The notes: generated by a model not told the origin, from the letters alone. A DNA stretch of 64,000 nucleotides from Melanocharis versteri (GCA_013397845.1 VZTG01004601.1:17340-81339); one strand, 5' to 3'. Shown: positions 38,791-51,106, numbered from the stretch's first letter. A program made the numbers and translations.

Positions 38791-41700
38791 ACAATGTTCT
38801 TATTTATATTTTGGTCTCCAACTGCAAACATTTGCAAGTTCCTTCCAGCATAATAAACACATCTCTTAATAGAAGTGTGAAGTGTGCTCCCTCTTTCCAC
38901 CTCTGCATGTTGGCTGATGGCAGATTTATATGCTTTTATATTTGCATCAATATTTAAAGGATTCAGTATTTTCATTTTTCCTGTTTTGGATTTGGTGACA
39001 AGGCATCTTGCTAAACCGTGGGAAACAAAGCAAGAAGTGCTCCTTCTTCCATCAGGCAATAACTTTCACCATCAGAACCCTACAGCATAATTATCTGTGG
39101 TTGTTCCATGCTGACTTCTCCATTACATATTTTTAATTAATTCTCAGTATTCAAGGGGAGTCATATTATACATGTAATCATAAGCAAACACAAAAATATT
39201 AATACTTATTCATAAGGGTTTGTATAAACAAAGATTTATTTTTGAGACAGAGCACTAGAGATAACTGTCAAATTTTCACAGAATCGAAGTTCTTACAACC
39301 ATTTTATAAAGCTCCTATTTTTATTTCAATGTGATAAGCTAGAAATAAAGGACAAAAAATTTTGAAAAGCAGAATATTTTACATTAAAACATTTATCTAA
39401 AGAACAATACTGTCATGCCAGTTGTCATCTAAAGGTGAAAAGTCACATGATGTGAAAATTGCATTCAGCAATCTGTGATACAAAATCACATATATATTAG
39501 TGAATTAGCAAATGAATGGATAAAATGAAATCATGTCCCAACAATTAATAAATTACATGTAAGCAAGGATTTAAAAACATTATCTTTTTCTGATCTCCTT
39601 TATAAAGTGAATTATTCCATCAATCTTTCTGGTTATTTTTTTCCTTTACTTGATGTATATAACACTAAGTATTAAAAGAAATTTTTATTGGTCAGTACTG
39701 TAAATAACCACACCATTTACACAATATTTCAATCTCCATAAAAATAGTTTTAGTTCTTTATCTGTTTGTTTGTGCCTTACCACCTGTTGACATGGATTTC
39801 AGAAACCTGGCACGTTCTATGCAATTTCCTCAATGTGTAGATGAAAAATATACACTGTGAGGAAAATTCTTCTCTGTGACCCGGAACTACAGCTCTTCTC
39901 TGGAATTATACCATTATTCATTTACAAAATGTCATAGTGTAATACCTTCTGGAATAAGCAATCAGTTTCACATTTTAGGTAGCTGTTAGCCCTAGCCTTA
40001 AATATATTAACATATTTTAAAATTGATAGCAGGTCGTAAGGGTGTTCAGCTTCACAGTAGAAAAAAGGTGGCTTTTTTTCCTCTGGAGCACACAAATCAG
40101 AATGACATAATCTTCCATGTATAATTGCAACACAAAATCAGTAGGTCATAATGCACAAGTGAGTGTATGCTGTATGAAATTTATTATTAAATATTCTTTA
40201 AATGCATTTTAAGGCAACATAATTTCTTTAAAATTATTCATAGCACACATTTATATTCTCCAATAATTCTGGACTGCAAGAAGCAAAAATGTGCACAATT
40301 CTTTTTCATTATGTTACATTTTCCTGACCTGTGACAGATAAGCAAACTGGTATTCCTAATACAATATTATTGCAGATATGAAATTCCAAAACACCTATAT
40401 CTGCAGTTTAAAAAGTCTGATTGCTGGAATTTGTTTCACCAATTACTTGAAGTGAGTATTCTAGTTTAAAATAATATCAAAACCCAAAGTAAATAATATG
40501 CAGAAACCAGTACCTAATGAATCCATATGATACTTGGCATGCATTTTTTATTAACATCTTTTTATTAAGGCATGAAAATTTTGGCTGATGACTTGTTTAT
40601 TGAAAGTAATAATCCAACTTTTACTTTCCTTAGTGGAGTTTGGATTTAGTTTTCTGCATAGTAATGAAAGAAAGTAATGAAACTGCCATCAGAATTTTTC
40701 ATTGCAGAAACATAGATGTTGAGCACTTTGCCTTATCATCCTTCACTTATAAATTCATTATGCTGACATAAGAGTCAATGTTGTAGAGATGTTCATTCCT
40801 CTGACCTGAAAGCAGGGATGAATTTGTGATTCTATACATATACATAGTTCGGAACATAGAAGATGAGTGTTGAAAGAGAAGCATGAATGACATACTATTG
40901 GCCTTTTTCATCTAGAGTCTCTAAAATGCAGAAGCTCTGTTTTGCTAATGCTCTGTTTGGAGAAGGGGTAATATTTAGCCAAAAGGACTGTTACTGTTTT
41001 CCCCTATACTCTCACAAGTGACTTCAAAAATTACTAGATAGCGTATTAGAGGCTATAGTTCAGCTAAAGCAATAAAAAACTTCTGCACATTTTATCCAAG
41101 AATCTTAGAAGTTCTCTACTTACATTAATAAAATAAATCCTGTGACCTTGCAGCAATTCTAGAATTATTATCCCATTTTACTGTGAATATTGAGAAGATA
41201 AGGTCGCACACATGTTTTTTGACATAATCTTGAGTGAAAGCTCATATATCCTGACTTTATTCTATGGATAAAGAATGCTGTTCTTTATTCATAGGGTCAT
41301 CAGTAATACAAACGCAGCAACTATTTTAAGCTAGCACTATATTCAGGAAATGTAGTCCATTTTCTTTAAGGGCTTTTCTATTCAATATCTTCTATTAAAA
41401 AATCTTCTTTATCTGGAATTACATCAAGAATGATATATGCAAATTTTGCAGATTAGATCTCAGGCCTTTCAGGCTAGGTCAAAGGCATGTGTGTTTCAAT
41501 ATTTATGTGTCCTTTTCAGTCTGTAACATTCCTGTTATCAAAAAATGCAAGCTGTGTGATCACAATGAGAAAAAACTAGCCAATTAATTATAGACTGCTT
41601 AATTTTTTCTGTGTATTTTTGGAAGGGTTGCTAGAAAACAAAAAAGTAAACTATAGGATTAACTTTGTGAAGTTTTGCTTAAATCAACCACTTTTTGAAG

Positions 41701-41938
41701 AGGCATTCATATACCACCTCAGGTATGTCTGTAAGTCCCACTCATGAACAGCAATAATTTTAAAAGCCATAGTCAAGCTAGCATTATCTTTGGCAGAAGA
41801 GGGATTTTTGTGTGAACTCTAGATTCCATGATAGAGAGAAATTCAGAACAGCTGTTGCATCATGAAATCTTGAGTGTAATGCAAATGAAGGCAAGTTAAT
41901 TTCACTATTATAACGACTTTTTTCCAATAGGCGCACAC
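38791..41938. other. AT-rich sequence downstream of the minus-strand gene
   Basis: No element was recognised. Just downstream (lower coordinates) of the last exon this region should hold the 3' untranslated region of the gene ending at 41939. Confidence 0.4.
41284..41289 (-). terminator. Candidate poly(A) signal AATAAA
   Basis: TTTATT on the plus strand reads AATAAA on the minus strand, about 650 bp downstream of the stop codon at 41939-41941. It is the kind of signal the gene would need, but the hexamer is common in AT-rich DNA and a second copy lies nearby (about 41256). Confidence 0.3.
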
Positions 41939-41985
41939 TCAGTTTTTATTAAGCTTCTGCCTCATCTGAATCTTGGAGCTAATCA
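41939..41985 (-). CDS. Terminal exon of unnamed minus-strand gene (3' end of coding region)
   Basis: Preceded on the minus strand by a strong acceptor: a branch-like CCTAACC, a pyrimidine tract and CTTCCTTCACAG. The exon supplies 2 bases that complete a codon with the last base of the exon at 44043-44390, then 14 codons (ISSKIQMRQKLNKN) and TGA at 41939-41941. The phase match to the previous exon is exact. The basic tail contains no recognisable motif. Confidence 0.7.
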
Positions 41986-44042
41986 CTGTGAAGGAAGAAG
42001 TTGGTTAGGAATGTATGCATTTGGAAGGTTTCCGTTTTTCAAAACTCAACAAACAGTAGAAACACTTTCATTTTTTAAAAAACAAATGAAGTTTTAAAAC
42101 TACCTTGTAGATATTTCAGGCCTGAATAGCATTTCAAATATGTCTTTTATTGGTCAAACTTAAGTCATAAAAGCTATGACTGAATAAATTCTTGCATTTT
42201 GAAAAGGTCGCGGACAATAGTCAGGAGCATGTAAACTGTAATGTTGTAAGGTGCAATGGTTCATCTAATGTATACTGTCATCCTTGCTTCAGTGGACAAA
42301 ATTCTCAAAAAGATGAAGCTCATCTGAAACAAAACAATCAGATATACAACATTTTGCGTTATTGGAATAGGTTTCTAACCTCTAAGTAATGACTTATCGC
42401 CCTTAAGTAAGAAAAGAAAAACCTCTGGCAAAAAAGATTTTGAATGGTTTGTCTGGAAAACAGGAGGTCTCTGTTTCCTATTTTGCCTTATAAATATATT
42501 CAAGTATACAACCTCTCTTTAGACATTTAAATGCTGTTTCTTTATTCATAATCTACAACAGTGGTACATTCCCAACATACTGCTTTACCACTACTTACAA
42601 TTAAATCCCCCATTGGAATATCTGTTTTAACAGAAACAAGGATAATATTTCCAGTGTGGCCTTGCTCTTGTTATAGTTTCTGTAAATATACAATTATCCA
42701 ACAATAGATGAAGTTATAGGGACAGGAGACTCAGATACCTTGCTCCAAATTTCATCATGGGTGTTTCTTATGTTCTGGACTCGCAGGACATGGTAATGGT
42801 GATAAAAGAATTGCCTGATTTTTGAGTGCTCAGCATCACATCCAGTATGATATGAACCACAAAAGAAATTAGGTGCAGCAGTTTGGCAGCCCTGTAATCA
42901 TCATATGCCTACACTAGGCTTTTATGGTGTAATTTTAGACATGTTCTTGGCACTCTCTCAGCTCTGTTTTTCAAAACCAAAACATAATTTCCTCATAGCT
43001 GGTAAGATCATGGTTTTTAATGTGGAGGAAAAATGCTAGTTTTCACATATTTTTCTGCATTTGTAAAAATGTTTTGCATAAAATCTCAAAAAAAAAATAA
43101 TTCACTTTGAGAGAAACATTTGTCAAACAGAATTGTAGTCTTCCTAGGAAACAGGACACAACTGTGTGCCAGAGCTATAGCCTACAAAAGATTTCAATTT
43201 TGCTTCTCTAAAACACCATTGACACCTCTTCTACCCCTGTCAGGATGGTTTTATTATTTCAGCTTCTGTACGTCTGCATTCATGTTTGGAAAGACATTTT
43301 GGTACTAAGAAGTGTATTACTCTGATTGTATTATATTTTCTTTTTTTTTTATTTTATTTCTGTTGTTGAGAAGACTAGAGATCATAAATTTTTTTCACTC
43401 TGCTTTCACAGAAATTCTCAAAATTGAAACTTCTATGGCTTTAAAAAAACACAACCAACAAATATGGTCAGGTAATCTTAATCCTATCTCTTTATTAATA
43501 CTAGATTTTTCCCTATGATTTTTTTTCCATCACAAAGAAAGAAAAATTTTTACTTCAAACCATTAGAATTTTTTAGTGTGGGCAAACTCACATGAGAAAA
43601 TATGTTATATATTTAAAATGTAAAGGCTGCATTTTCTACTGAATTCAAAGCTGGCATTGCATTTTGTATGTTAAATATATGGCAAGTATCATGAGAGAAA
43701 AATAATCTAAGATATCTGAAATTATAACACATTTTTACATAAACTATGAGAATAATTTCAGCAGTAGAATTGAAATGGTAAATCTGCTTATATGGTGATT
43801 TTAGTTCTAAAGCTTTTTTTTTTTTTAATGTGTCTGTTTCCATCATTGGATATGAGTTTTTTACTGCTGTACAGAGTTGCAAATTATGTATTTTTAGAAA
43901 TATGTAGAATTCTATTGTTTTTAAAAATGAAACACTTGAATGGAAAATACTATTTTTAGATTACTGCAGTAGAGAATACACATAGAGAATTAATTTATTT
44001 TTTTTTGCTAATTATAAGCCATATAAGTTTTTATCAACATAC

Positions 44043-44390
44043 CTATCATATTTATGAAGTCATCATGGCGGTGTTGCAATATCAGGGTGAAGTCCTGTTC
44101 ACAATACTCCCACAATTTTCTCCTTGTTTCTGTTAGTGAACTGAAACACAGAACTTTCAGAGGTCAGACCTATCTTTTCAAGCATAGAATCAATACTTCC
44201 AGGGGCAGGTTTCACTGAGCATCCCAAGGTCCTTGCATAACTGAGTACATTGCTAATATTTTTAGGAGCATTAAATGGATTAATACCAATGCTCGGTCTC
44301 TTCTGCAGCTTCAGAGAAGGACATGAAAAGGTGAAGTAGTTACGCTCAATTGTTCTGTTGTCATCCAAGCGTAAACAGTTCCCTAGTTAA
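44043..44390 (-). CDS. Penultimate exon, frameshifted twice
   Basis: The exon runs from an acceptor ATTGACAG to a donor TGATAG|GTATGT. A reading frame of more than 85 codons is open and protein-like, with residues such as DDNRTIERNYF, CPSLKL, KPAPGSIDSMLEKIGL. After it a TGA appears, but one extra A in GAGAAAATTG explains this: the next frame reads LWEYCEQDF...HRHDDFINMI up to the donor. Near the start, one extra T in CTGTTTACGC would join the acceptor phase to the same frame; alternatively the acceptor is TTAACTAG at 44383-44384. Corrected length is 346 nt, ending one base into a codon, which fits the next exon. I do not recognise the domain. Confidence 0.72.
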
Positions 44391-44903
44391 CTGTCAATAA
44401 TGACATTGCAGTATACACATGTTAAATACAGATATTTAGATATTTTATCTATAAATATACATGTATTCATTACACTGTCTGATCATGTGTTGTTCTTGAT
44501 ATATTACTATAATAAATGACTTTTATAGTGGTCCTTCACTTTGTCAATATTTGTGTCACATGAATCATCTCTGTGAAATTCTGACAACCATAATGTAAAG
44601 GGAAAAATTGTATTTTCTCTATGTAACACTCAAAAAAGTATCTGTATGCTCTGAAACCATGTGTGGTTTTGTAAGTGTCTGTTAAAGAATAAATGAAAGA
44701 AACTCTTATATATTTTGAATTTTTCTCTAGTACTCATGCATTTCTTGGCTATAAACTACAATTAAATATCTCTCAACAGCAAACTGATTGATCATAATGT
44801 TTGCTAGATTCCTTTTGACAGCATGTACTGTATCTCTCAATTAACCGACTGATAGAAGGACAGTCTGGTTCTAGCCAGCAGTGCAATAGTACATCCAAAT
44901 TAC

Positions 44904-45129
44904 TGGGTAATTTAATAGCTGGAATTTTGGATTTCCAGGACTGTGCTCCTTATGATAAATAATGAGTGCTGCCCCTGTAGTTTTTTTCATTTTTGCTATG
45001 TTTTCATAAAATATTTTCAGCAAGGTGCCTTGCCCTCTGCTCTTCAGAATATTCATCCCAGAACCATTTATTCAGGCATTTCAGACCCAATTGAATTTTA
45101 CAATAATCCTTAATTACTGCTGAAGCTAA
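44904..45129 (-). CDS. Exon with one frameshift
   Basis: A textbook acceptor (CTGTATTTCCCCCCAG) opens onto a frame starting LASAVIKDYCKIQLGLKC and continuing NKWFWDEYSEEQRARHLAEN. An extra T in the TTTT of GAAAATATTTTATGAA then shifts the frame; the continuation is YENIAKMKKTTGAALIIYH and KEHSPGNPKFQLLNYP, ending at a weaker donor CCA|GTAATT. Corrected length is 225 nt (75 codons), phase 0 at both ends, and matches the phase-0 end of the exon at 48384-48551. Rich in charged and aromatic residues, probably helical. Function unknown. Confidence 0.75.
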
Positions 45130-45564
45130 CTGGGGGGAAATACAGTTTCCCATTATGAGGCATATCCTACAGCTGGAGCAGAAAGAGTGACAACTGAAAT
45201 GCTACAGGGTTCCTATGTGTCTATGGAAAAAAAAAATCATGGAAAGAAGAGACTATTCCATTACAAAAACTTGGTAAAATTTAGCTTTAGTATATCTTTA
45301 GCATTTGGGATTGGATACAAATTAAATGACTCTGGCTAGAGAAAAGTAATTTTATGGTCTGTATATACATTTGATTTTTGATCCCTTCACACCCAATCAA
45401 TAATTTTCTGTTTTGGTTTTACAAAGAATCCAGACTGCCTGGGTACTTAAAATGCAATTTTATCTTTGTTTCTAATTAGCCCACTTCCTGAATATTCTCT
45501 ACACCATGTGAAGTCCTCACTTCATACTGTGCTTTAGGACTAGTGGGCCAGAAGAGACTACTGA

Positions 45565-46080
45565 TGTAACTCAGTACCGACTTTGGCTGGGATGGAGTTA
45601 ATTTTCTTCATAACAGACCACAAGGTTCTGTGCTTTGGGTTTGTGAGCAAACCAATATTGATAACCCACTGGTATTTTGACTATTCCTCAGCAGCTCTTG
45701 CACAGCATCAAGGTTTTCTCTACATTAAGACTTTTTGTAGACTGCTCTCATGTCTCCAGCAAGTGCACTGAAGTGAGCAAAGAGATGGGAACGGACATGG
45801 CTGGGACAGCTGTTACAGGCTGAGTTTTCTGCCACATAACATCACACTCACCATTAAAAACTGGGACAGGAAGAAGAATTGGAGTTTTTGTCTTCCAAGG
45901 TGGCCATTGCTGAGAAACTGGGCAGATGAGGGATTTCCTTTGTGTTGCTTGTTGTTTTCCCCTTTCCTTCTCCTATTACACTGTTTTTCCTTGATCCAAA
46001 AATTGTCCCACTTCTGCTCTTCCTGTTCTCTCTCTTTCCTGCTGTGGGGCAGGTGCAGAATGAGCAAGCAGCCAGCACTG
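45565..46080 (+). mobile_element. ERVL-like LTR, partly deleted
   Basis: Starts near TGTAACTCAGTACCGACTTTGGC and contains GGCTGGGATGGAGTTAATTTTCTTCAT, CTGGGACAGCTG, CTGTTCTCTC and GAGCAAGC in the same order as the LTRs at 15475 and 61524. The middle is rearranged and the 3' border is not clear. It lies in what I infer to be an intron of the minus-strand gene, in the opposite orientation to that gene. Confidence 0.7.
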
Positions 46081-46984
46081 CAAATAAATATTACACAAAC
46101 ACATTAATATATGGGTTCACATATGCATGTGCGTAATTTGTAAAACATGCTATTTGGATCATTACCATTAGAGTGAGGATTCACATTATGTGATAGCAAC
46201 TGAGGTTGTACCTCTGATTAGTAGTAACAGATAACAAACTAGGCAATGAATTAGAATGCATCGATATATCTATGCATCTCTCCTTGTCACCATAAGGCAT
46301 TTGACAAAACCTCACTCTGATGCTAAATCTAAGATGACTCTCTTGAATGTATCTCAAGATGTTTAGTGTTTTAAGTTTATTTATGCACTGCAAGGGATTA
46401 TTTCCTGGAAGTAAGCACAAACTGGAGAGCTGAATTATTATTTCCAGGTGTGTGTGTGTTAATTACTATAAGCAAATATTTTTGACCTTTAGAAGATCTG
46501 ATTAAAGGAAAGTTTTACCTTCATCTTCATTGCACAAACTCAGTAGTTTTTCTGTGCTAGTTTCTGAATAAATTTTATTAAGAAGTCAGATCAGGTCTTC
46601 TCAGTCATTATACAGCTCTTAATTTAAATATGTTTTTCACTATGTTTCTACTTATAAATTAAATAAAAGGTTAAAATAATGCATTAAAAATAATTATACA
46701 ATTGGAAGAAAAATAACTATTTAGATACAAGAATACAAGAATGTTTCTTCTAAATGGTTGAACATTCACAATAAATTTTGATATGAGGAATACAAATATT
46801 TTGTTATCAAATTGTTTTAAAATTAAATACATTATTGACCAGTTTTGGTTTTACAAACAGAAATGGCTTCTAGTATCAGTCGAAGGCCTGAAGAATTCCT
46901 CTGACATAAATTGTTGCTGCAAATTTCTTAAAAACCATACTGGTATTTTCTATCAAAATACAGTGATAAATATAAGAATTTGTG
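46081..46984. other. Intronic spacer
   Basis: AT-rich sequence with no recognised element. A 79-residue minus-strand frame (46181-46420) has a plausible acceptor (TTACTTCCAG) but I found no phase-compatible link to its neighbours. Confidence 0.4.
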
Positions 46985-48326
46985 GGAAGTTCAAGGAAGA
47001 ACTTCTCCAGCAGGTCAAGCAAGGTGATCCTGCCCCTCTACTCAGACTTCATGAGGCGTATTTGAAGTTCTGTGTCCAGTTCTGGGTTCCTCAATGTAAG
47101 AGAGATGTGGAGCTCTGGTGTGGGTCCAGTGGCAGGCTACAGAGATGGGGGACAGGAACATCTCTCTTATGAGGAAAGGCTGAGGAAGCTGAGTCTTCAG
47201 TCTTGAGAAGTGACAACTAAGAGGGAACCTTATCAATGTCTGTCAATATGAAGGGAAGTGTCAGAGAATGGACTAGATTCTGCTTGGCGATGCCAAGCAA
47301 TGGGACAAGAGGCAATGGCCAGAAACTGATGCACGGGAAGTTCCACCTGAATATGAGGAAGAGCTTTACATCCACACTGGAACATGTTACTGTCACGTTC
47401 CACTGAGGGAAACTGTGAGGAGTTATTTTAGAATTAGATGGTCAGGAACAAAATTTAGCCAAACATTGTATCTGAGAATTGTTTATTGCTAACAAAAAGC
47501 GAAAAGAAAAAGGAGTTACCCAAACGAAAGAGGGCTGGAAAAGACAGAAGAGAAGGAAGGAGAAAGGAAAAGGAATAGGGTGGCCGGGGGGATGCGGAGA
47601 GAGAGAGAGAGAGAGGAGGNAGAGCCAGCGAGCGAGCCAGCAAATGAACAGCAGCGAGCAGCAGCGAGCAGCAGCGAGCCCCCCGCCATAAAAACAAGTC
47701 TCAAAAGGCCCAAGTAATCAAGCCCCAAAAAGCAAAAAGCATAAGACACAAAAGTCCTCAGTCAAAAAGACAAATCTCGAAAACCCCCACGGCTTGTGGT
47801 GCAGTTACCTTTTATGCCCCCTGACTCCTCCCAAAGTCTGCCTGCTGACATGAGACCATTGGCCCAGTCTAACGTTCCATGGCAGTCCATTGGTGGAGAC
47901 CTTTTGCCATCTGATTGAAGAATGTCTCTGGAGGGTGCAGTGTCTCCTGCTGACTGCCTATCGCATGTGAGGTAAAAGCCTCCCAGAGAAGGAGACGGAG
48001 ACTCCCTGGTGAAGTCTCCCCAGAGAGAAGGCTTTCTCCCATCTTCTGGCTGTCTCCTTTAAGCAGCACATGTGCACCCCCTCCCCCACATGCCTGTGAC
48101 GATCATTGTTGAGACAAATCAAAACGAAATTGGCTACTCATAGTTGTCCAGAGAGGCTGCAAGTTTTCCTCACTGGAAATACGCAAGAACCATCTGGACG
48201 GAATCCTGTGCCATGTGTTCTGGGATAGCCCTGCTTGAGCAGGGAGGTTGGACCAGATGAGCCTCTGTGGGCCCTTCCAACCTTACCCATTCTGTGATTC
48301 TGATTCTGTGATTCTGTGATTCTGTG
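46985..48326 (+). mobile_element. CR1 LINE fragment split by an LTR
   Basis: Left part 46985-47390: GATCCTGCCCCTCTACTCAG, TGTGTCCAGTTCTGGG, CTTATGAGGAAAGGCTGAGG and ATGAGGAAGAGCTTTACATC. Right part 48143-48326: GTTGTCCAGAGAGGCTGC, CCTGCTTGAGCAGGGAGGTT, GGACCAGATGAGCC and a tail of several ATTCTGTG units. Together they form a 5'-truncated CR1 with an intact 3' end, broken at its GGAACA/GTTGCCC site by the LTR 47391-48142. Coding frames are broken. Confidence 0.9.
47391..48142 (-). mobile_element. Solo ERV LTR, sister of the 17-kb copy
   Basis: Plus-strand ends are TGTCACGTTCC and GGCTACTCATA (probably CACA originally). The flanks GTTAC (47386-47390) and GTTGT (48143-48147) each differ by one transition from GTTGC, the CR1 sequence at that site, so a mutated 5-bp target duplication is likely. 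Minus-strand signals are CATAAAAGG (47809-47816) and AATAAA (47482-47487). It contains a GA-repeat at 47597-47615 and a single N at 47620. It is the same family as 17033-18467, in opposite orientation. The frames here are chance frames. Confidence 0.88.
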
Positions 48327-48383
48327 AGCACAGTGGAATGCATCCACCTATCAGTTAGCACTGGGCATTTCCCAGTGGCTCAC

Positions 48384-48551
48384 TGCAGTCTGAGTAGGAA
48401 GGGTTAATTCTAGTACCCTGGTTAATTCTAGTTCCTCTAATTCTTGTAGAATTGGAGGGGCAAGGTTGTGTGGACTGAGCAGTTTAGACCATCTTTTGTG
48501 AATTTCCCAGTTCTTTGATCTTAGTTTATAAGACATCATAGACAAATTTAT
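48384..48551 (-). CDS. Exon of unnamed minus-strand gene
   Basis: 168 nt, 56 codons, phase 0 at both ends, with no internal stop. Acceptor is ACTGTTGGTCTAG and donor is ACTGCA|GTGAGC. The peptide starts INLSMMSYKLRSKNWEIHKR and includes SPHNLAPPILQELEELELTR, a charged, probably helical composition typical of real coding sequence. Its phase-0 end matches the phase-0 start of the exon at 44904-45129. The read-through beyond the donor ends in TGA 11 codons later, so an alternative final exon cannot be excluded. Confidence 0.82.
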
Positions 48552-50114
48552 CTAGACCAACAGTCTAAAATTTCAGCAATAATTGTCCCCAAACAGTACC
48601 TAGATTAGATGAACCATTAGACAGCATTTCAAACAATTAGTATAAAATAATCTCTAGTATTTTGCAGAAGTGAGACTGAGTTCACTGTGCAGTTAAGGTG
48701 GTATTAAGCCACTGAAGAGCCCTTTACTAACATCTAATGAGAGCAAAAGAAGTGAATAATTTCTTCCAACATCTTGGTTTTTCCACCACAAATTTTACTT
48801 TGTAAAAGTCTGTTAAATCCCTTGTTCAGTATTATCAGCATAGTAGAATTCCCATCATAATTGATGCTTAGACAAAATTCTGATTATAATTAGGGCCACA
48901 TGGGTAAAGGTAATTTACAGAAAGGAGTGGAAGCAAAAAATGCACTGTATAGTGTGAATTTCCTTGTTATTTACAATATTAGTCTTATTACCTAGGCACA
49001 ACAATGCAAGCAGCAATGTATATTGAATGGAGTTAACAGGGATGAAAACTTTCGCTGTGTGGCATTTTGTATTCCCAGTGATATTACTTGTTTTTTCATC
49101 AGAATATTGTTAGCAGTCTGCTATGGTTAAGACTAATGAGTCATCGGTTCTCATTCAAGAAACCAATTAATATAATGCATTTTCTTACAGTCTATTGTGG
49201 TGATAAATTACTTAATGTCTTTCATGCCACAAGCAAGCAGAAATGTCAGTAGAATGTGTTTGGCATTTAAGGCAATTTGTTCACCCAAATTATGCTACCA
49301 TTTGTTTCTGTCTTTCTAAGTATATAAATAATATATAGCCATACCTATTTAGATGCCTTCTCCATGCTGCAAGTATAAGCATTCAGAACAATTAATGAGT
49401 GGGAAAAATGAACCTTGCAATGTTGATTCATACTAGCTGGTACCTGCTTTTTCTGTTTCACTTAAAATTGCTGTTAGAAAATACATACAATGGTAAAAGC
49501 AGTGTCTCTTTTCAAGTGAAAAGGTGATCAGTTAAGAAGTCTAATATATGTGTAATATGTAAGGGGTGTGGGGGGGAAGGAATAAAAACAAAGATTGTAA
49601 ACTACTGTAGGCAAAATAAACAGAAGATATTGGAAATTTAAGATATTTTAAAAACCAGCAAAGGAATCAAACACAAAACCCAAAAAGAACAATGATCCCT
49701 GTGTCAGGCAGGTAAGATGAAATGCCTGTGTAAGCGGTTTGTATCTTACATACACCAGATGCAATATGATATGTAATAGATGTGATAGTTGTAGGCCCAG
49801 TGTGATAAGGAAAATAGTGTCAGTATGTCAGCATTGATAGACAGTCTCCCCTTCTAAAAAGGCATGTCATTCAAGGAAGAAGAAATAATCTTTTCCTTGG
49901 TTTTTCAGGTATATTCTGTTCACTTAGGATTTTCTGCTCTGTGTGAGGCAGATGTTTAAATATCTTCAGGTCAGACTTTTTTTTATTTAAAGGTCATTTC
50001 TTTTCCTCAAAAAATGTTTACTCTTGAGAGCAGCCTACTAAGGAAAAATGGCCATAATAATTTTCTTTTTAACGTCAGGGCCATATTTTGGTTGAACAAG
50101 ACTTGAAGCTTAGA
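48552..50114. other. Intron with unresolved small exons
   Basis: AT-rich intronic sequence. Besides the candidate at 49444-49470, open minus-strand pieces with possible splice sites lie at about 49212-49294 (GEQIALNAKHILLTF...GMKDI) and about 48988-49051 (VFIPVNSIQYTLLLALLCL). Their phases do not chain cleanly with the better exons, so I do not call them. Confidence 0.4.
49444..49470 (-). CDS. Candidate 27-nt micro-exon
   Basis: A strong acceptor (GTATTTTCTAACAG) and a good donor (AAAGCAG|GTACCA) enclose 27 nt. In the phase left by the exon at 51332-51418 it reads (T)ILSETEKA with no stop. So short a piece cannot be supported by composition, so the call rests on splice sites and phase only. 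Confidence 0.35.
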
Positions 50115-51106
50115 AGTTCCTGAGATGGTGTGTCATATCCAGAGGGTGGTGGTCAATGCCTCAGAGTCCCAACTGCCATCAGTGACAAGTGGTGTCCCTC
50201 AGGGGTCTGTACTGGGCCCAGTGTTGTTTAGTATCTTCATCAGTGACATAGTCAAAGGGGTTGAGTGCACCCTCAGCAAGTTTGCAGATGACACGAAGCT
50301 GAGTGGTTCTGTTGACACACTGGAAGGATGGGATGCCATCCAGAGGGACCTGGACAAGCTCGAGAAGTGGCCCATGGGAATCCCATGAGGTTTAACAAGG
50401 CCAAGTGCTGGTGCTGCACATGGGTCAGGGCAACCCCCGGTGCCAACCCAGGCTGGGGATGAACAGATCGAGAGCAGCCCTGCCCAGAAGGACTTGGAGG
50501 GTGAGAGCCTGGGGGTGAGAGCTGGACATGAGCCAGCCATGGGCACTCCCAGCCCAGACAGCAAGTGTGTCCTGGGCTGCATCCAAAGCCCTGTGGGCAG
50601 CAGGGGAGGGAGGGGATTCTGCCCCTCTGCCCTGCTCTGGTGAGACCCCACCTGCAGAGCTGCCTCCAGCTCTGGGATCTCAGAACAGGAAGGACATGGA
50701 GCTGTTGGAGAGAGTCCAGAGGAGGGACACCAAAGTGATCAGACAGATGGAGCACCTCTCCTAAGAGGAAAGGCTGAGAGAATTGGGATTGTTCAGCCTG
50801 AAAAAGATGACTTTTTCCAAGGTCATGTGGTGACAGGAGAAGGGAGAGTGGCTCCAATCTGACAAAAAATAGGTTTAGATTAGATATTAGGAAAAAGTTA
50901 TATTATGTGAGGGTGGTGAGACACTGGAACCGGTTGCCCAGAGAAGTTGTGGCTGCCCCAAACCTGGAAGTGTTCAAGGCAAGGTTGAATGGGGCTTGGA
51001 GCAACCAGGTCAAGTGGAAGGTGTGCCTGCCCATTGCAGGGGAGTTGGAAGGAGATAGTCTTTATAGTCCCTTTCAACCCAAGCCACTCTATGATTTTAT
51101 GATTCT
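50115..51106 (+). mobile_element. CR1 LINE, 3' third with reverse-transcriptase relic
   Basis: Carries the C-terminal palm part of CR1 ORF2: SGVPQGSVLGPVLFSIFISD and then FADDTKL (at 50281), the CR1 form of the YxDD catalytic motif, followed by GWDAIQRDLDKLEKW. The frame ends at a TGA at 50386-50388, and the rest is out of frame. The 3' end reads CTTTCAACCCAAGCCACTC and then ATGATTTTATGATTC at about 51085-51103. It is 5'-truncated and dead, and lies in an intron of the minus-strand gene, opposite to it. Confidence 0.93.

Noticed and set aside
46181..46420. 79-residue minus-strand frame with a plausible acceptor
   Set aside because: No phase-compatible donor or neighbour in the gene, and the content is not convincing.
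47597..47697. Serine/leucine-rich frames over the GA repeat
   Set aside because: They lie in the R/U5 part of a minus-strand LTR, include an N and a microsatellite, and are not coding.
50199..50857. 150- and 194-residue minus-strand frames
   Set aside because: They are antisense to a CR1 whose sense strand carries the reverse-transcriptase motifs.
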